This document shows positions 16,152-24,782 of a stretch of DNA of 48,402 nucleotides, in pieces; the first letter of the stretch is position 1, and the number at the start of each line of letters is the position of its first letter. Below the pieces are notes generated by a model. The model saw nothing but the letters and a program-made list of their open reading frames with translations, was not told the origin of the DNA and did no database searches. The stretch is from Planctomycetota bacterium. Its GTDB lineage: Bacteria; Planctomycetota; Planctomycetia; Gemmatales; Gemmataceae. The DNA lies in the NCBI GenBank assembly GCA_016872595.1, contig VGZJ01000009.1:1-48402 (forward strand), in the 5' to 3' direction. The position numbers and the translations under genes were made by a program.

Positions 16152-16652
16152 TCACCCTTTCGCCAGTTCTTCGACGATCAGCGCGTGGAGCGCGTCGAGG
16201 GACTGGGAGATGACGCGGGTGTCGGTGAAGACGGGCATGAAGTTGGTGTCGCCGTTCCACCGCGGGACGATGTGCCAGTGCAGGTGCCCCGGCACGCCCG
16301 CGCCCGCGGCGCGGCCGAGATTCAGCCCGACGTTGAACCCGTCCGGCGACATCCGCCGTTCGAGCACGCCGATCAACTTCCGCATGACCAGTTGCAGGTC
16401 GAGCAGTTCGTCCGAGGTGAGGTCGGCGAGGGCCGCCTTGTGCGCGAGCGGGGCGACGAGCAGGTGCCCGTTGTTGTACGGGAAGCGGTTGAGCACCACG
16501 ACGGAGTGCGCGGTGCGGTGGGCGACGAGGTTGGCGCGGTCGTCCGGCCCGGCGGCGGCGCGGCACAGGAAGCAGTCCGGCCCGGTCGCGGGCGGCGGTT
16601 CCTTCGGCGCGGTCACGTACGCCAGCCGCCAAGGTGCCCACAGGTGGTCCAT
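16152..16652 (-). CDS. HIT family protein, Ap4A phosphorylase/hydrolase-like
   Basis: A 166-residue nucleotide-binding hydrolase or transferase of the histidine triad superfamily. The triad is HLHWH in GVPGHLHWHIVPRW. The N-terminus MDHLWAPWRLAYV and the CFLC pair resemble bacterial Ap4A phosphorylase-type HIT proteins. Other motifs are VVLNRFPYNNGHLLVAP and GFNVGLNLGRAAGAG. The ATG at 16650-16652 is chosen because it gives this conserved N-terminus; an in-frame ATG lies 8 codons upstream. The expected role is breakdown of dinucleoside polyphosphates in the cytoplasm. It is divergent from rpmF. Confidence 0.9.
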   Translation of the reverse strand: MDHLWAPWRLAYVTAPKEPPPATGPDCFLCRAAAGPDDRANLVAHRTAHSVVVLNRFPYNNGHLLVAPLAHKAALADLTSDELLDLQLVMRKLIGVLERRMSPDGFNVGLNLGRAAGAGVPGHLHWHIVPRWNGDTNFMPVFTDTRVISQSLDALHALIVEELAKG

Positions 16653-16739
16653 CGGTTTCCCTTGGTGCGAGAACACGGTTGTTCAGTGTCCGGTTTCGGG
16701 CGGGTGCGCTATTGTAGGGGCGGGGGCCGGGCGCGTTTC

Positions 16740-16768
16740 TTGACCTTCGCGGCGGGCGGTCCTAACAT
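16740..16768 (+). promoter_or_regulatory. Predicted sigma-70-type promoter of rpmF-plsX cluster
   Basis: TTGACC (16740-16745), exact 17-base spacer, TAACAT (16763-16768), 42 bases before the rpmF ATG. It is the best promoter match in this intergenic region. Confidence 0.65.
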
Positions 16769-16810
16769 GACCGTCTTCTGTCGTCTTCCGACCCGACCGC
16801 GAGAACCGTC

Positions 16811-17002
16811 ATGGCAGTTCCCAAACGGCGTACGTCCCGCTCCAAGAAGGGCACGCGGCGCAGCCACCACGCCGTTACCCCGGTGCAAATTCAGTTCTGC
16901 GCCCGCTGTAGCGAGCCGGTGATGCCGCACCGTGTCTGCTCCCACTGCGGCTACTATCAGGGCCGCGACGCGATTCTGGTGGACGACAAGCAAGGGAAGT
17001 GA
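16811..17002 (+). CDS. rpmF: 50S ribosomal protein L32
   Basis: A 63-residue large-subunit ribosomal protein. The start MAVPKRRTSRSKKGTRRSHH is diagnostic. Two CxxC pairs (CARC and CSHC) form the zinc-binding site found in the zinc-containing version of L32. It lies 7 bases before plsX, the common bacterial arrangement linking ribosome and lipid synthesis. Confidence 0.98.
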   Translation: MAVPKRRTSRSKKGTRRSHHAVTPVQIQFCARCSEPVMPHRVCSHCGYYQGRDAILVDDKQGK

Positions 17003-17009
17003 GTGACCT

Positions 17010-18017
17010 ATGCGGATCGCCCTCGACGCGATGGGCGGCGACCACGGCCCGGCCCCGAACGTCGGCGGCGCGCGGCTGGCCCTTGCCGCCGCCCCGGACC
17101 TCACGGTCGTACTCGTCGGCGATCAGGCCCAGATCGAACCCCTTCTCGCCGCCGCGGGCGTCCCGGCGGGGCGCGCGGAGATCGTCCACGCGCCCGTTAC
17201 CGTCGAGATGAAAGAGAAGCCCGCGGAGGCCATGCGCCGCAAGCCGGACTCGTCCGTCTTCCGCTGTTGGCAACTCATGGCGGAAGGGGCTGTGGACGGC
17301 CTCGTCTCGGCCGGGAACACCGGGGCCGTCGTCGCCGGGGGCCTGAAGTCGCGCCGGTTCCTCAAGTGCGTCCACCGGCCCGGCATCGCCACCGTCATGC
17401 CCACCGCCAAGGGCCGTTGCGTCATCATGGACGTGGGCGCGAACGTCTTCCCCAAGCCCCGCCACCTGCTCGAATACGGCGCGATGGGCGCGGTGTTCGC
17501 GCGCCACATGCTCGGCATCGAGCGCCCGTCCATCGGTCTCATGAACGTGGGCGAAGAGGAGGGGAAGGGGCACGAACTCGTTCAGAAGACCTACGAGCTG
17601 TTCCGCACCGGGCCGCTCAAGGACCGCTTCCTCGGCAACATCGAGGGCCGCGACATCCACCGCGGCGCGGTCGACGTCGTCGTGACCGACGGGTTCACCG
17701 GCAACGTCGTTCTGAAACTCTCCGAGGGCGTGTCCGAGTTCGTGCTGGGCCTCGTTGGGCAAGAGGTTATCGGCGCGCTCACGACCGAGCGCGAGGCCGC
17801 GGCGCTGGCTCTGAAGGGGCTGATCGCCAAGTACCACTACAGCGCGTTCGGCGGCGCGCCGCTGCTGGGCGTGGAGGGCGTCTGCGTCATCTGCCACGGC
17901 TCGTCGAAGGACAAGGCCATCTCCAACGCCCTCGGCGCGGCGGCCCAAGACGTCCGCGTCAAACTGAACGAGAAGATCGTCGCCGAACTGGAAGCGCTGC
18001 CCCCGAGCGAAGAGTAA
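17010..18017 (+). CDS. plsX: Phosphate acyltransferase PlsX
   Basis: A 335-residue enzyme that converts acyl-ACP plus phosphate to acyl-phosphate, feeding phospholipid synthesis. Family motifs are MRIALDAMGGDHGP at the start, VSAGNTGAVVAGG, MDVGANVFPKP, GLMNVGEEEGKG, DVVVTDGFTGNVVLK and the C-terminal YHYSAFGGAPLLGV. The length is normal. It is peripheral to the membrane in characterised bacteria. It follows rpmF closely and precedes fabD, from which it is separated by a long palindromic repeat that could attenuate readthrough. Confidence 0.97.
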   Translation: MRIALDAMGGDHGPAPNVGGARLALAAAPDLTVVLVGDQAQIEPLLAAAGVPAGRAEIVHAPVTVEMKEKPAEAMRRKPDSSVFRCWQLMAEGAVDGLVSAGNTGAVVAGGLKSRRFLKCVHRPGIATVMPTAKGRCVIMDVGANVFPKPRHLLEYGAMGAVFARHMLGIERPSIGLMNVGEEEGKGHELVQKTYELFRTGPLKDRFLGNIEGRDIHRGAVDVVVTDGFTGNVVLKLSEGVSEFVLGLVGQEVIGALTTEREAAALALKGLIAKYHYSAFGGAPLLGVEGVCVICHGSSKDKAISNALGAAAQDVRVKLNEKIVAELEALPPSEE

Positions 18018-18024
18018 CTGGGGG

Positions 18025-18176
18025 CGAAGAACCTAACCCCCCGGCCCCCTTCCCCGAAGGAGGGAAGGGGGAGTACTCGCGCCGAACTGTCCGCGCGCCG
18101 TGTTGCTGACCGAATCTGCAATCACGAAACCTCCCCCGTCCCTTCAGGGAAGGGGGCCGGGGGGTTAGGTTCTTCG
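18025..18176. repeat. Dispersed palindromic repeat, CCTAACCCCCCGGCCCC family, copy 1
   Basis: Arms beginning CGAAGAACCTAACCCCCCGG and ending CCGGGGGGTTAGGTTCTTCG are near-perfect complements of about 36 bases, with inner CCCTTCAGGGAAGGGG-type stems. It sits between plsX and fabD. Related copies lie at 26074-26215 and 36687-36743. Confidence 0.9.
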
Positions 18177-18192
18177 GTTTCAAGGACACCCC

Positions 18193-19101
18193 ATGCCACG
18201 GAACGTATTCCTTTTCCCCGGTCAGGGCGCGCAAACGGTCGGCATGGCCGCGGCGCTGTGCCAGTCGGTGCCGGCCGCGGCGGACCTGTTCGCCCGCGCC
18301 TCGGCCGTGCTCGGCTACGACCTGCTCGCGGTCTGTACCAGTGGACCCGCGCCGCGGCTCGACGCCACCGACGTAAGCCAACCGGCCATTTTCGTCGCCA
18401 GCCTCGCGGCGCTCGAACAGCTCAAGGCAACCGAGCCGGACGCGGCCGAGGCGGTGTTCGCAACCGCCGGCCTCAGCCTCGGCGAGTACACCGCGCTGGC
18501 GTTCGCCGGCGCGCTCTCGTTCGAGGACGGGGTGAAACTGGTGCAGGCCCGCGGGCAGGCAATGCAGGCTGCGGCCGACGCCACGCCCGGCGCGATGTGC
18601 AGCGTGCTGGGCCTCGAAGTGCCCGATGTCGAGGCGCTCGTGATCGAGGCCCGCGGCCCGGACACGCTCGAGATCGCCAACCTGTTGTGCCCCGGCAACA
18701 CCGCGGTTTCCGGTTCGCTTGCGGCCGTCGAGCGGTTCGAGCAGTTGTGCGTGCAGAAGGGCGGCATTCGCACCGTGCGGCTCGCGGTCGCGGGCGCGTT
18801 CCACACGGGCCTGATGCGCCCGGCCGACGCCGCCCTCGCCGCGGCCCTCGGCACGGTACACCTGAGAGCCCCGGCCGTGCCCGTGTGGTCGAACGTGGAC
18901 GCCCAACCGCACACGGACCCCGACCACATTCGCGGGCTGCTGGTGAAGCAGATCCTGTCGCCGGTGCAGTGGGAGAGCACGCTCCGCGGGCTGCTCGCGG
19001 CCGGGGCCGAGCGGTTCTACGAGATCGGGCCGGGGCGGGTGCTGGCCGGCACGCTGAAACGGGTGAACCGCAAGGCCGAAGTGCGGAACGTCCAAGCGTA
19101 A
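18193..19101 (+). CDS. fabD: Malonyl-CoA:ACP malonyltransferase
   Basis: A 302-residue enzyme that loads malonate onto acyl carrier protein for fatty acid elongation. The N-terminus [13 protein letters not shown] is diagnostic. The nucleophile serine is Ser95 in GLSLGEY (usually GHSLGE; leucine replaces histidine). The catalytic histidine is His204 in [25 protein letters not shown] and [14 protein letters not shown] complete the family pattern. The ATG at 18193 directly follows the palindrome, whose end lies 16 bases upstream. It is followed after 208 bases by acpP and fabF. Confidence 0.97.
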   Translation: MPRNVFLFPGQGAQTVGMAAALCQSVPAAADLFARASAVLGYDLLAVCTSGPAPRLDATDVSQPAIFVASLAALEQLKATEPDAAEAVFATAGLSLGEYTALAFAGALSFEDGVKLVQARGQAMQAAADATPGAMCSVLGLEVPDVEALVIEARGPDTLEIANLLCPGNTAVSGSLAAVERFEQLCVQKGGIRTVRLAVAGAFHTGLMRPADAALAAALGTVHLRAPAVPVWSNVDAQPHTDPDHIRGLLVKQILSPVQWESTLRGLLAAGAERFYEIGPGRVLAGTLKRVNRKAEVRNVQA

Positions 19102-19297
19102 TCGCGGAGTTCCGGGCGCGGTCTTTTCTTTTCGGGGCGTCGTCTGTAGATTATGTTCGTACGTTACCCCAGACGCCGCGGGCGGACCACCCTCGGACGA
19201 CCGGGCGAACGACATCAATACAAAAACCCCTGACGCTGCGCGGGGCCGGTCGGAGCCGGCCGGGTCGCGGGTGCCGCGGTGGACGTACCACCGCCCG

Positions 19298-19312
19298 GAG
19301 GATCGAACCGTG
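19298..19312 (+). promoter_or_regulatory. Ribosome binding site and GTG start of acpP
   Basis: GGAGGA at 19298-19303 with 6-base spacing to the GTG at 19310. An upstream in-frame ATG at 19271 would add 13 residues not found in acyl carrier proteins. Confidence 0.8.
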
Positions 19313-19552
19313 TCCGTCGAGCAACGCGTTATCGACATCGTGAGCGAGCACTTCGCTTTCGACAAAGAGGAGATCACCCGCAAGACGACGTTCATCGAAG
19401 ACATCGGCGCGGACTCGCTCGACATCGTCGAGTTCGTCATGGAACTGGAAGAAGAGTTCGACATCCAGATCCCGGACGACCAAGCCGAGAAGATCAAGAC
19501 GGTCGGTGAGGCCATCGACTACATCGATAACGCCATTAAGAATAAGCAGTGA
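19310..19552 (+). CDS. acpP: Acyl carrier protein
   Basis: An 80-residue acidic helical carrier of growing fatty acyl chains. The phosphopantetheine attachment serine is Ser36 in GADSLDIVE, the canonical position. [15 protein letters not shown] opens the protein and [13 protein letters not shown] closes it. It starts with GTG (RBS evidence) and its stop overlaps the fabF start by 4 bases (GTGA), so synthesis of carrier and synthase is coupled. Confidence 0.97.
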   Translation: MSVEQRVIDIVSEHFAFDKEEITRKTTFIEDIGADSLDIVEFVMELEEEFDIQIPDDQAEKIKTVGEAIDYIDNAIKNKQ

Positions 19553-20835
19553 CCGCTCCCCTCGCGCGCCGCCGGGTGGTGATTACCGGCTTGGGCACGG
19601 TGAACCCCCTTGCGCTCTCCGTGCCGGACTACTGGCGGGGCCTCCTCGCCGGGCGCAGCGGCATTGCGCCCATCACCCTCTTCGACACCGAGACCTACCC
19701 CTACGGCAACGGCCTCAAGGGGCAGTACAAGGTGCGCTTCGCGGGCGAGGTCAAGAACTTCAAGACCGAACCGCTCCTCAACGCGTTCGAGGCCCGCAAG
19801 CTCGACCGCTTCGTGCAGTTCGCCATCGTCGCCTCGCACGAGGCCGTGACCGACAGCGGCATCGACTTCAAGACCGAGAACCCGTTCCGGTGCGGGTGCA
19901 TCTTCGGCAGCGGCATCGGCGGGCTGGCCGAACTCGAAGAGGGCCACGAGACCCTGATGACGAAGGGGCCGAGTCGCTTGAACCCGAACCTGATCCCCAA
20001 AATGATCGGGAACGCGGCCAGCGGCAACATCTCGATCCGGTTTGGCCTGCGCGGGCCGAACACCACCGTCACTACCGCGTGCTCGTCCGCCGCGCACGCC
20101 ATCGGTGATTCGCTTGCCGCCATCCGCTACGGCTACGCCGACGTGATGATTACCGGCGGGAGCGAGGCCGCGGTCACGCCACTGGGCCTCGCCGGGTTCA
20201 TCGCCTGCCGCGCCCTCTCGCAGCGCAACGACGACCCCACGCACGCGAGCCGCCCGTTCGACAAGGACCGCGACGGGTTCGTGCTCAGCGAGGGCGCGGG
20301 TGTGCTGGTGCTCGAAGAGTACGAGCACGCGAAGGCCCGCGGCGCGACCATTTACGCCGAAGTGTGCGGGGCCGGCAACACCGCCGACGCCTTCCACATC
20401 ACCGCCCCGCACGAGGACGGCATCGGCGCGGCCGAGGCCATGCGCCAAGCCGTTCGCGACGCCGGCTGGAACCCCGACGACGTGCAGTACATCAACGCCC
20501 ACGGCACCAGCACCGACCTCGGCGACGTGGCCGAAACCAAGGCCGTAAAGCAGGTGTTCGGGGACCACGCCAAGAAGTTGATGATCTCCAGCACCAAGAG
20601 CCTGATCGGGCACTTGCTCGGGGCCAGCGGCGGCGTCGAGGCCATCGCCTGTGCCCTGATGCTCAAGCACGGCGAACTGCACCCGACGATCAACCTCGCG
20701 AACCAAGACGTCGCCGGCGGGTGCGACCTCGACTACATCCCCAACGCGGCCCGCCAAGTGCGCGTGTCCCGCCTCCTCTCGAACAGCTTCGGCTTCGGCG
20801 GCCACAACTGCTCTCTGGCCCTCGGCGCGGTGTAG
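19549..20835 (+). CDS. fabF: 3-oxoacyl-ACP synthase II
   Basis: A 428-residue condensing enzyme that extends acyl-ACP with malonyl-ACP. The catalytic triad is visible: Cys178 in [10 protein letters not shown], His318 in [11 protein letters not shown] and His355 in GHLLGASGG, with the lysine of STKSLIGH before it. The start is a GTG overlapping the acpP stop. The N-terminus [14 protein letters not shown] is standard and the C-terminus [12 protein letters not shown] is complete. Together with plsX, fabD and acpP this gives a partial fatty acid cluster; fabH and fabG are not present here. Confidence 0.97.
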   Translation: MTAPLARRRVVITGLGTVNPLALSVPDYWRGLLAGRSGIAPITLFDTETYPYGNGLKGQYKVRFAGEVKNFKTEPLLNAFEARKLDRFVQFAIVASHEAVTDSGIDFKTENPFRCGCIFGSGIGGLAELEEGHETLMTKGPSRLNPNLIPKMIGNAASGNISIRFGLRGPNTTVTTACSSAAHAIGDSLAAIRYGYADVMITGGSEAAVTPLGLAGFIACRALSQRNDDPTHASRPFDKDRDGFVLSEGAGVLVLEEYEHAKARGATIYAEVCGAGNTADAFHITAPHEDGIGAAEAMRQAVRDAGWNPDDVQYINAHGTSTDLGDVAETKAVKQVFGDHAKKLMISSTKSLIGHLLGASGGVEAIACALMLKHGELHPTINLANQDVAGGCDLDYIPNAARQVRVSRLLSNSFGFGGHNCSLALGAV

Positions 20836-20882
20836 CCCCGCGCGCTTGTGTCGTGGTTCGTAGTGCCCCGCTTCACCCACTC

Positions 20883-20995
20883 TTGGTAGGTGCCGCGAGC
20901 CGCGCGGCACCGGGGAACATGGGCGAAGCGTTCGGAGAAACTCCGAAGGCTCCCGCGCTCAGAAGCGGTGCTGCTCGGCTCGCGGCACCTACCAA
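20883..20995. repeat. Inverted repeat with perfect 20-bp ends after fabF
   Basis: TTGGTAGGTGCCGCGAGCCG at 20883-20902 is the exact reverse complement of 20976-20995. The 73-base interior includes GTTCGGAGAAACTCCGAA, a second small stem. It separates converging fabF and a minus-strand gene and may act as a bidirectional terminator. Confidence 0.9.
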
Positions 20996-21005
20996 CGCGC
21001 ACCCC

Positions 21006-21968
21006 CTACCCGTCGCGCACGGTTACGCCCAACACCTCGAACAGCGGTTGGTCGCACAGGTCCCACACCGCGGCGCGGTGGTCGTCGCCCGAGTCGTCTT
21101 GGCACAGGTCGTACCACTCCAGCCAGTCGGCGCGTCGGTCCGCGTCCGGCACCGGGAGCGGGAACCCCAGCGCCGCGAGCGCCGCGCGGCCGTCGGCAGA
21201 AGCCGGGCCGCCGTCCGGCTCCGCGAACACGAACGGGTTCAGCGTCGCGCGCGCGGCGCGCGCGAGTGCGTCGCGGTGGGCCTCGGCCGCGGGGCGCGCC
21301 GCGAACAGGGCCAGCGGCGCGCGCACGTTCGCCGGCGCTTCGTTCCGCTCGCCGGGCACGGTCTGGTTCAGCACCACGCGGCGCTGCACGAGGAACCCCG
21401 CGCCGGCCAGCGGCGGCACGTCCGACGGCACCGCGACCGTCTCGGAGAAGCGCGACGCCGGCGGCGCGCGGCGCGTCACCCCGGCCAACTGACCGCGCTC
21501 CGACCGCAGCGGCACGAGGTTCCGGTTCCCCTCGTCCGCGACCGCCAACCGCACGTGCGCCGTGTGCGGTGCGGCCCCGACCACGTCGAAGAACCGGACC
21601 TTGTCGAACGCGGCCCACGCGTGCGCGAGTTGGTCGCCGGTCCACGTGTGCGCGAACGCGACCCACCACGCGCGCCAGTCGCCGTGGCGCAGCTCGCTCG
21701 CGGGCGGCTCGATGCCGGCGTCCATCAGCCAGTCGTGCAACCGCGGGCCGTCGAGCGAGGACTGAAAGAACACGGACCCGCCGCCGAACCGGAACGGGTT
21801 CTCGCCGGCCCGCGCTTCGGCTTCCAGTTCGGCGCGGTAGTCGTCGGCCGCGCCGAACGTGCCGAACGTCGCGAGGGCGTGCTCGCCGGGTAACCGCCGG
21901 GTGTACGGGTCGCCGTGCGGCGGCTGGTACCACCCGAGCGCGCGAACGACGTATTGGGGGGAACTCAT
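21006..21968 (-). CDS. Hypothetical protein, 320 residues
   Basis: A soluble-looking protein without signal peptide or membrane segments. Recognisable local features are YVVRALGWYQPPHGDPY at the start, RRLPGEHALATFGTFGAADD, a Trp-rich segment DWRAWWVAFAHTWT and the acidic C-terminus WLEWYDLCQDDSGDDHRAAV. I know of no named family; the composition and codon bias fit the flanking genes, so it is probably a real, lineage-restricted protein. It converges with fabF across the palindrome and is divergent from the YedK-like gene. Confidence 0.75.
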   Translation of the reverse strand: MSSPQYVVRALGWYQPPHGDPYTRRLPGEHALATFGTFGAADDYRAELEAEARAGENPFRFGGGSVFFQSSLDGPRLHDWLMDAGIEPPASELRHGDWRAWWVAFAHTWTGDQLAHAWAAFDKVRFFDVVGAAPHTAHVRLAVADEGNRNLVPLRSERGQLAGVTRRAPPASRFSETVAVPSDVPPLAGAGFLVQRRVVLNQTVPGERNEAPANVRAPLALFAARPAAEAHRDALARAARATLNPFVFAEPDGGPASADGRAALAALGFPLPVPDADRRADWLEWYDLCQDDSGDDHRAAVWDLCDQPLFEVLGVTVRDG

Positions 21969-22062
21969 GGGGCACGCGGAAAAGGCGCTCCGATTGTGTA
22001 CGGAGGGCGCGCCGTACCCATAGGTTCGAGGCTACCGACATCGCGCGCCGGCGCACGTGTGG

Positions 22063-22068
22063 TATACT
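22063..22068 (+). promoter_or_regulatory. Possible -10 box of the YedK-like gene
   Basis: TATACT matches five of six consensus bases and lies 42 bases before the ATG. No good -35 box is seen at normal spacing. The box is conspicuous in GC-rich sequence. Confidence 0.35.
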
Positions 22069-22110
22069 CGATTTCACCCCACGAGCCACACCCCATCCGA
22101 GGCGCTCCCG

Positions 22111-22821
22111 ATGTGTGCGCGCATCTCGCTCACAACAACCGGCGCGGAAATCGCCGACCTGTTCGGCCTGTCCTACGACCTCAACAACCCGCGCCCGCGG
22201 TACAACGTCGCCCCTTCGACCCTTCTGCCCGTCTTGCGCGTCGTGAACGGCACGCGCGAACTCGCGGACCTGCGCTGGGGTCTGATCCCGCACTGGAACA
22301 CGAACCCGAAGCACACCGGCTACGTGAACGCCCGCGGCGAGACCGCGCCCGACAAGCCGGCGTTCCGCGACCCGTTCCGCCGCCGCCGGTGCCTCGTCCC
22401 GGCAGATGGCTTCTTCGAGTGGAAGCACGTCGGCAAGAAGAAGCGGCCGTACTTCTTCCGTAAGGCTGGCGGTGGGATGTTCGTGTACGCCGGCGTGTGG
22501 GACCGCTGGCACGGCCCCGCGGGGCCGGTCGACACGGTTGCGGTGCTGACCGTGCCCGCGAACGACCTCGTGAAGCCACTGCACGACCGGATGCCGGCCA
22601 TCGTGGAGGAAGGGCGGTTCGGCGCGTGGCTCGACCCGAACGAGGCGCGCCCGGCGAAGCTACTCCCGTTGCTGACCCCGTACCCGGTGGAGCGCATGGA
22701 GAAATGGGCCGTGAGCGACCGCGTGAACAAGGCGAGCGCCGACGGTCCGGACCTGCTCGCCCCGGTCGCCGAACCCGCTACACCAACGTGGACACAACCC
22801 ACCCTGTTCGAAGTCGCATAG
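22111..22821 (+). CDS. SOS response-associated peptidase (YedK/HMCES family)
   Basis: A 236-residue DNA-repair protein that forms a covalent thiazolidine link to abasic sites in single-stranded DNA. The essential cysteine is Cys2 (MCARIS), which fixes the start at 22111. Other active-site residues are Asn73 in YVNARGE, Glu103 in DGFFEWK and His158 in LHDRMPAIV. RYNVAPST and LRWGLIPHW are further family motifs. The C-terminus ends in PTLFEVA. It is 9 bases from the downstream gene, so they are probably co-transcribed. No LexA-box-like motif was recognised upstream. Confidence 0.94.
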   Translation: MCARISLTTTGAEIADLFGLSYDLNNPRPRYNVAPSTLLPVLRVVNGTRELADLRWGLIPHWNTNPKHTGYVNARGETAPDKPAFRDPFRRRRCLVPADGFFEWKHVGKKKRPYFFRKAGGGMFVYAGVWDRWHGPAGPVDTVAVLTVPANDLVKPLHDRMPAIVEEGRFGAWLDPNEARPAKLLPLLTPYPVERMEKWAVSDRVNKASADGPDLLAPVAEPATPTWTQPTLFEVA

Positions 22822-22830
22822 GGGCCACAC

Positions 22831-23139
22831 ATGATCCACGTCATCGCCACCATCACCGCGAAGCCCGGTACGCGGGCGCAGGTTCTCGAAGCGTTCAAGT
22901 GGGTGACGCCGCTGGTGCGCGCCGAAGACGGCTGTATCGAGTACCAAGCCACTGTCGACGTGCCGACCACGGTCGCCGTTCAGGACGGCCCGAGGCCCGA
23001 CGTCGTGGTGGTGGTCGAGAAGTGGGCGAGCGTGGAGACCCTGTACGCCCACAGCGCGAGCGCCCACATGACCGAGTACCGCACGAAGGTGAAGGACTAC
23101 GTTCTGAGCGTGCGGCTGGTGGTTACGGAAGCAGTGTAG
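22831..23139 (+). CDS. Antibiotic biosynthesis monooxygenase-fold protein (YgiN-like)
   Basis: A 102-residue dimeric alpha/beta-barrel type protein. Motifs: IHVIATITAKPGTRAQVLEA at the start, GCIEYQATVD, VVVVEKWASVETLYAHSASA and HMTEYRTKV, which match the ABM domain. Members act as quinol monooxygenases or heme/quinone-binding proteins; the actual substrate is unknown. It follows the YedK-like gene by 9 bases. A long palindrome starts 5 bases after its stop. Confidence 0.88.
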   Translation: MIHVIATITAKPGTRAQVLEAFKWVTPLVRAEDGCIEYQATVDVPTTVAVQDGPRPDVVVVVEKWASVETLYAHSASAHMTEYRTKVKDYVLSVRLVVTEAV

Positions 23140-23144
23140 GAAGC

Positions 23145-23243
23145 AAGAGTTTCGACAGGATCACAGGATGAACAAAGATCGAAAGCCAAAAAAGAGTGGC
23201 TGTATTCGATCTCTGTTCATCCTGTGATCCTGTCAAAACTCTT
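23145..23243. repeat. Dispersed palindrome, GACAGGATCACAGGATGAA family, copy 1
   Basis: AAGAGTTTCGACAGGATCAC and the inner AGATCGAA pair with TTCGATCT and the right arm ending CCTGTCAAAACTCTT. It lies between the converging YgiN-like and WD40 genes. Related copies are at 30905-31004 and 43166-43266. Confidence 0.9.
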
Positions 23244-23257
23244 CTTGGCTTTGCGCG

Positions 23258-24286
23258 CTACAAGCTCCACATCTGAATGGGCGAGCTGTTAGCGGGGTAC
23301 TCGCCGCCGGTGCCCTTTACGCGGCCGTTGCCGCTGCTGTTGGCGTTGGTCGCGCTCACGGCGATCTTGTCGCCGTCCGGGTGGAGCGCGACGCTGTGGC
23401 AGTTCGGGTGCTTGCCGCCGCTGAACTGCGGCTTGTCGTCGCCCGGCTTCCAGATGTGGAACTTGCCCTGCCCCGGTTGGCCGCTGGTCGTGAAGATCAC
23501 GGTGCCGTCGGCGCGCGGCGCGATGTCGGTGACGTACCCTTCCGCCGGGGCCGCGCCTTTCCATTGCGACGTGCGCTTGCCGGTCGCAAGGTCGAAGGCG
23601 ATGAGCAGCGGCGTGCATTCGACGAACCCGCCGGTCTTCGGCGCCGCGCCGCCGGCGAACAGCGTCTTGCCGTCGGCCGCGAGCGCGAGGCACTTCACCC
23701 CGCCCACATCCTGAATGCGGTCGAGCTTGTGCAGTTCCTTCGCCTCGAAGGTGCGCAGCCCGTTGCCGTAGGCGATCCCGAACTCGCGGACCTTGCCGAA
23801 CAGGTCGCCCGCGAACGGCTTCCCGTCGGCCGTGAAGCACACCGAGAGCAGGTCGGCCTTCGCGTCGAACTCGTAGAGCTTCTGGCCCGTTTCCGGCACC
23901 CAGAAGCGGACGGCCCCGTCCTTGCCGCAGGTGACGAGTTGTTTGCCGTCGGCGCTGAGGGCGAGCGCGCGCAGCCAGCCGTTGTGCGCGTCCGCGACGG
24001 CCCACACGCGCTTCGCGCCGTCCCACGCGCTGAGCCGGCCCCAGCTATCTGCGCTGAACAGCAGCTTCGCGCCGAAGGCAATGCCCGTGACCCAGCCGTT
24101 GTGCTCGCCGAGCGCCGGCAGTTCGGCCGGCTCCTTGCCAGATACATCCCACCGGCGCACCTTGCCGTCGAAGCACGCCGCGGCGAGCGTCTTACCGTTC
24201 GGCGCGAAGCGGACGCGCGTGATCTGCGTCGCGGGCGTCAGCGGCTTGCCCAGTTCCTTCGGCGCGTTGGCAGCTTTGGGTTGCAT
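23258..24286 (-). CDS. WD40 repeat protein, seven blades
   Basis: A 342-residue beta-propeller. Seven blade-like units can be counted, including TRVRFAPNGKTLAAACFDG, LRALALSADGKQLVTCGKDG, VKCLALAADGKTLFAGG and SVALHPDGDKIAVSATN, and the protein ends IQMWSL. No signal peptide is seen after the MQPKAANAPKELGKPL start, so location is uncertain. The ATG at 24284-24286 is preferred; upstream codons give no conserved-looking sequence. It is the last gene of a minus-strand cluster with DUF1501 and DUF1549/DUF1553 proteins, a common planctomycete arrangement, and is likely a protein-interaction scaffold for that set. Confidence 0.88.
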   Translation of the reverse strand: MQPKAANAPKELGKPLTPATQITRVRFAPNGKTLAAACFDGKVRRWDVSGKEPAELPALGEHNGWVTGIAFGAKLLFSADSWGRLSAWDGAKRVWAVADAHNGWLRALALSADGKQLVTCGKDGAVRFWVPETGQKLYEFDAKADLLSVCFTADGKPFAGDLFGKVREFGIAYGNGLRTFEAKELHKLDRIQDVGGVKCLALAADGKTLFAGGAAPKTGGFVECTPLLIAFDLATGKRTSQWKGAAPAEGYVTDIAPRADGTVIFTTSGQPGQGKFHIWKPGDDKPQFSGGKHPNCHSVALHPDGDKIAVSATNANSSGNGRVKGTGGEYPANSSPIQMWSL

Positions 24287-24312
24287 GTTGCTTCTTCGTG
24301 TTGGAACGCCGT

Positions 24313-24774
24313 CTACAGGTGTTTCGCGCTTGCCGTGAGGCGGGAAAGCGGCCCTTCGTGGCACTCCGGGCACCACATCGCTTGGAATGCGCTATCGTGC
24401 TGCACGTCCCTCACGAGTGAATCGCGCTCGCCGCAAGCTGCGCACTGAAACCCCCGGAGGACACAGAGTCGATTGTCTGGCGCAACTTCAGGCTCTCGCG
24501 ATTCGGTGCGCGTGCCGCCGAGCAACCACTCCGCCAGTTCGACCGCACCCGCTTTGACAACCAGAGGTCGCGGCTGATGGCTGAGTGGCCTTTCGGGGGA
24601 ACACGGCCGAGCGTGTGTTACGCCACAACTCGTGCAGAAGCAAAACTCCGCGCCCAGTGAGGTTCCATCCGCGAGCGCGTAGCGCACGTAATCGCGGAAG
24701 CGAATACCCATTAGCGCCGCGAAGTTGCACAAGCGGCAGCCGACAACGGATTCCGTGGGTTGAATGAGTGTCAT
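24313..24774 (-). CDS. Cysteine-rich zinc-ribbon-like hypothetical protein
   Basis: A 153-residue protein with four cysteine pairs: CRLC near residue 14, CFCTSC, CAAC and CPEC. These would form two zinc ribbons, one in each half, separated by a Pro/Arg-rich segment. No signal peptide is visible. The start is ATG 24772-24774, 8 bases after the DUF1501 stop on the same strand. The codon bias is weaker than in its neighbours. I do not recognise a family; its place inside the DUF1501-WD40 cluster may be accidental. Confidence 0.55.
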   Translation of the reverse strand: MTLIQPTESVVGCRLCNFAALMGIRFRDYVRYALADGTSLGAEFCFCTSCGVTHARPCSPERPLSHQPRPLVVKAGAVELAEWLLGGTRTESREPEVAPDNRLCVLRGFQCAACGERDSLVRDVQHDSAFQAMWCPECHEGPLSRLTASAKHL

Positions 24775-24782
24775 CGGTGTCG